Below the pieces are notes generated by a model, which was given only the letters and a program-made list of their open reading frames with translations, was not told the DNA's origin and searched no databases. A stretch of DNA of 64,000 nt from Salinibacterium sp. NG253 (lineage in GTDB: Bacteria > Actinomycetota > Actinomycetes > Actinomycetales > Microbacteriaceae), in assembly GCF_015864945.1 (NCBI RefSeq), contig NZ_JADYWF010000001.1, forward strand, positions 1,736,378-1,800,377, written 5' to 3'. How positions within the stretch are numbered: the stretch's first letter is position 1; every line of letters begins with the position of its first letter. Position numbers and translations under genes: made by a program. This document shows, in pieces, positions 62,197-64,000 of this stretch.

Positions 62197-63147
62197 TTAA
62201 GAGTTGAAGCCAGTATCGCCGAGTTCTTCGAGAATGCGGTTGAGGTCTGCGACCGTTGCGAAGTCGATTACGACTTGGCCCTTGCTCGCACCGAGCGAAA
62301 CCTTCACTCGGGTGTTCAGTCGGTCGCCCAGGCGCTCTGCGATCTCATCGAGATGACCCTGCTTCTTGCCGCGTGACGGCTTTGAGCGAGGAGGCTTGGT
62401 CGATAAGGAGCCTGCAGCTGCTTCAGCGGCACGAACAGAGAGCTCCTCATTGACAATTTTCTCCGCCAAACGCTCCATTCCGGCGTTGTCAGGAAGCGAT
62501 AAGAGCGCTCGCGCGTGTCCTGCGGACAGGACGCCAGCTGCTACACGGCGCTGAACGCTTTCTGGAAGGCGCAAAAGACGCAAAGTATTCGTAATTTGGG
62601 GCCGTGAGCGTCCAATTCGTTCACCCAGCTGTTCTTGGGTGATACCGAAGTCAGCTAAAAGCTGCTGGTACGCCGATGCTTCTTCCAAAGGGTTGAGATT
62701 TGCGCGGTGCAAGTTCTCGAGCAACGCATCGCGAAGCATGTCTTCATCTGCTGTGCTCTTAATCACAGCAGGAATTGTCGCCAAGCCCAAGTGCTTGCTC
62801 GCACGCAGACGACGCTCGCCCATGATCAGTTCGTATTGCGGTTGACCATCAATAGCACCAGCGAGGGGACGAACAACAATTGGCTGAAGCACGCCGATTT
62901 CGCGGATCGAGATAATAAGCTCTTCGAGTTCCTCTTGACGGAACTCAGTTCGTGGCTGGCGAGAGTTGGGAACGATATCAAGGGGAGAAAGGCTGGCTAG
63001 CCGCGCGCCAGGAACCGATCGAAGCTTGTCCGGTGTTAGCTCTCCTCCAGGAAAAAACACGTCGACGGGACGTTCTTCATTCTCATCCGAGGAGGGGATA
63101 AGAGCGCCGATTCCACGACCAAGCCCCGTACGTTTTGGTGCTGCCAT
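62197..63147 (-). CDS. parB: Chromosome-partitioning protein ParB
   Basis: 316 residues. After a basic start (GLGRGIGALIPSSDE) comes the CTP-binding N-terminal domain with NSRQPRTEFRQEELEELIIS and the GERRLRASKHLGL patch, then the helix-turn-helix (GITQEQLGERIGRSRPQITN) that reads parS, and a C-terminal dimerisation domain (NTRVKVSLGASKGQVVIDFA). Loads at parS and spreads as a CTP-gated clamp. Start overlaps the parA stop by one base. Confidence 0.97.
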   Translation of the reverse strand: MAAPKRTGLGRGIGALIPSSDENEERPVDVFFPGGELTPDKLRSVPGARLASLSPLDIVPNSRQPRTEFRQEELEELIISIREIGVLQPIVVRPLAGAIDGQPQYELIMGERRLRASKHLGLATIPAVIKSTADEDMLRDALLENLHRANLNPLEEASAYQQLLADFGITQEQLGERIGRSRPQITNTLRLLRLPESVQRRVAAGVLSAGHARALLSLPDNAGMERLAEKIVNEELSVRAAEAAAGSLSTKPPRSKPSRGKKQGHLDEIAERLGDRLNTRVKVSLGASKGQVVIDFATVADLNRILEELGDTGFNS

Positions 63148-64000
63148 TATTTGCGTGCTCCTCGGTAAGCAATCTCGGCCGCTGCTTCAAGGTAGGAGAG
63201 CGATCCGGGGGAGTTCTGGTCGTAACTGATGACACTTTGCCCGTAGCTGGGAGCTTCGGAAATCCTTACTGAGCGAGGGATGACCGTGGTCAATACCTGC
63301 TTGGGGAAGTGCTGCCGCACATCGTCCACAACCTGGTTAGCCAGATTGGTACGAGAGTCGTACATTGTCATCAAGATAGTCGATACCCGGAGACGAGGGT
63401 TCAAATGACGCTCGATGAGCTTGATATTGTTCAGCAGCTGGCTCAGACCCTCGAGCGCGTAGTACTCGCATTGAATGGGGATCAGCACTTCCTGCGCGGC
63501 TACGAAAGCGTTGATTGTAAGCAGGCCCAGTGACGGCGGGCAATCAATGAATACGTAGTGGAATGGCTCGGGCGTTTCCGCCAGAAAGGCATCCAATGAA
63601 GAACGTAGGCGTTGTTCACGAGCCACGAGCGAAACGAGCTCAATCTCCGCGCCGGCGAGGTGAATCGTGGCGGGTACGCAATAAAGAGCGTTGAACTCAG
63701 GGCTCTTTTGTACGACGTCGGCCATGGGCACATCGTTGATCATGACGTCATAAACACTTGGGGTCTCCGAGCGATGCTCCACACCAACAGCGGTTGACGC
63801 GTTGCCCTGAGGATCGAGATCGATGACTAAAACCCGTGCCCCGGTACGAGCGAGCGCGGCGGCAAGGTTCACCGTCGAGGTAGTTTTTCCGACCCCCCCC
63901 TTCTGGTTCGCGACGGTAAACACGCGAGGATGTTCAGGCAAGGGGAGTGAAGCGGACGCAACAGCTTCACGTCGGCGAGTCAGATCCGCGATTTCCCGCG
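63147..64000 (-). CDS. parA: Chromosome-partitioning ATPase ParA (5' end outside window)
   Basis: The frame stays open to the window edge, so the start is not visible; TTG 63941 and the upstream codons (EIADLTRRREAVASASLPLP) look like the usual actinobacterial N-terminal extension before EHPRVFTVANQKGGVGKTTS. The deviant Walker A KGGVGKTT with signature Lys, DLDPQGNAST (Walker A') and FIDCPPSLGLL (Walker B) are intact. It forms the DNA-bound gradient that pulls ParB-parS complexes apart. ParB follows with a one-base overlap. Confidence 0.96.
   Translation of the reverse strand, partial: REIADLTRRREAVASASLPLPEHPRVFTVANQKGGVGKTTSTVNLAAALARTGARVLVIDLDPQGNASTAVGVEHRSETPSVYDVMINDVPMADVVQKSPEFNALYCVPATIHLAGAEIELVSLVAREQRLRSSLDAFLAETPEPFHYVFIDCPPSLGLLTINAFVAAQEVLIPIQCEYYALEGLSQLLNNIKLIERHLNPRLRVSTILMTMYDSRTNLANQVVDDVRQHFPKQVLTTVIPRSVRISEAPSYGQSVISYDQNSPGSLSYLEAAAEIAYRGARK

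Overview
The window is a high-GC chromosomal segment from an actinobacterium, most likely a member of the Microbacteriaceae. Evidence: a murJ-trxB-trxA ... parB-parA order typical of the origin-proximal actinobacterial chromosome, a dtxR/IdeR-type iron box, DasR-like sites, a CtaG/CopD fusion, abundant GTG/TTG starts, and tight ATGA overlaps. The right edge (parAB plus parS-like sites) suggests that oriC/dnaA lies a few kb beyond position 64000. No rRNA, tRNA or CRISPR array was recognised.

Layout. 1-3200: a degraded, atypical-composition insert bounded by two ~130-bp direct copies of the 3' end and terminator of a short-chain dehydrogenase gene; it holds a frameshifted serine recombinase, a membrane-anchored pentapeptide-repeat protein, a small membrane protein divergent from it, and unrecognised gene remnants. 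3200-11200: copper-exporting P-type ATPase with a CsoR-like operator, DUF2470 and haem oxygenase genes, an enolase-superfamily dehydratase with its GntR/FadR regulator, two small membrane proteins, a Gfo/Idh/MocA dehydrogenase and a GNAT. 11200-18400: an amino-sugar island: DasR-like sites, UTRA-type GntR regulator, BadF-type kinase, SIS protein, GH84 beta-N-acetylglucosaminidase and a sugar ABC importer, nearly all translationally overlapped.

18400-24800: Pif1-like helicase, a secreted protein, threonine synthase, a CopD-CtaG fusion and an HU protein. 24850-28910: an apparent zinc operon running leftward, znuA-znuC-znuB-zur-rpmB-rpmG-rpsN, with a Zur-box-like palindrome in front; the ribosomal proteins are the zinc-free types. 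28950-37750: TetR/DUF pair, alditol-oxidase-like flavoprotein, AI-2E family permease, branched-chain/pyruvate dehydrogenase E1a-E1b-E2, HisC-like aminotransferase, small membrane protein.

37700-42430: a WXG100-like small protein paired with a membrane-segment serine hydrolase, LMW tyrosine phosphatase, purB, and two tandem paralogues of unknown function. 42500-46500: siderophore ABC importer with an iron box. 46600-51200: two small membrane proteins, dnaB, a DnaA-box-like cluster, and the rplI-rpsR-ssb-rpsF operon. 51300-64000: cca, DUF6049-like secreted protein, murJ, trxB, trxA, an SDR carrying a parS-like site, an aminotransferase, a D-Ala-D-Ala ligase homologue, a 1-kb noncoding parS/repeat region, parB and parA (5' end outside the window).

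Most notable leads: the WXG-like/serine hydrolase pair, the DnaA-box-like cluster beside dnaB, the cytosolic GH84 amino-sugar island under DasR-like sites, the flanked recombinase/pentapeptide insert, and the perfect palindrome in the rpsF leader. All functions are read from sequence by eye; no searches were run.
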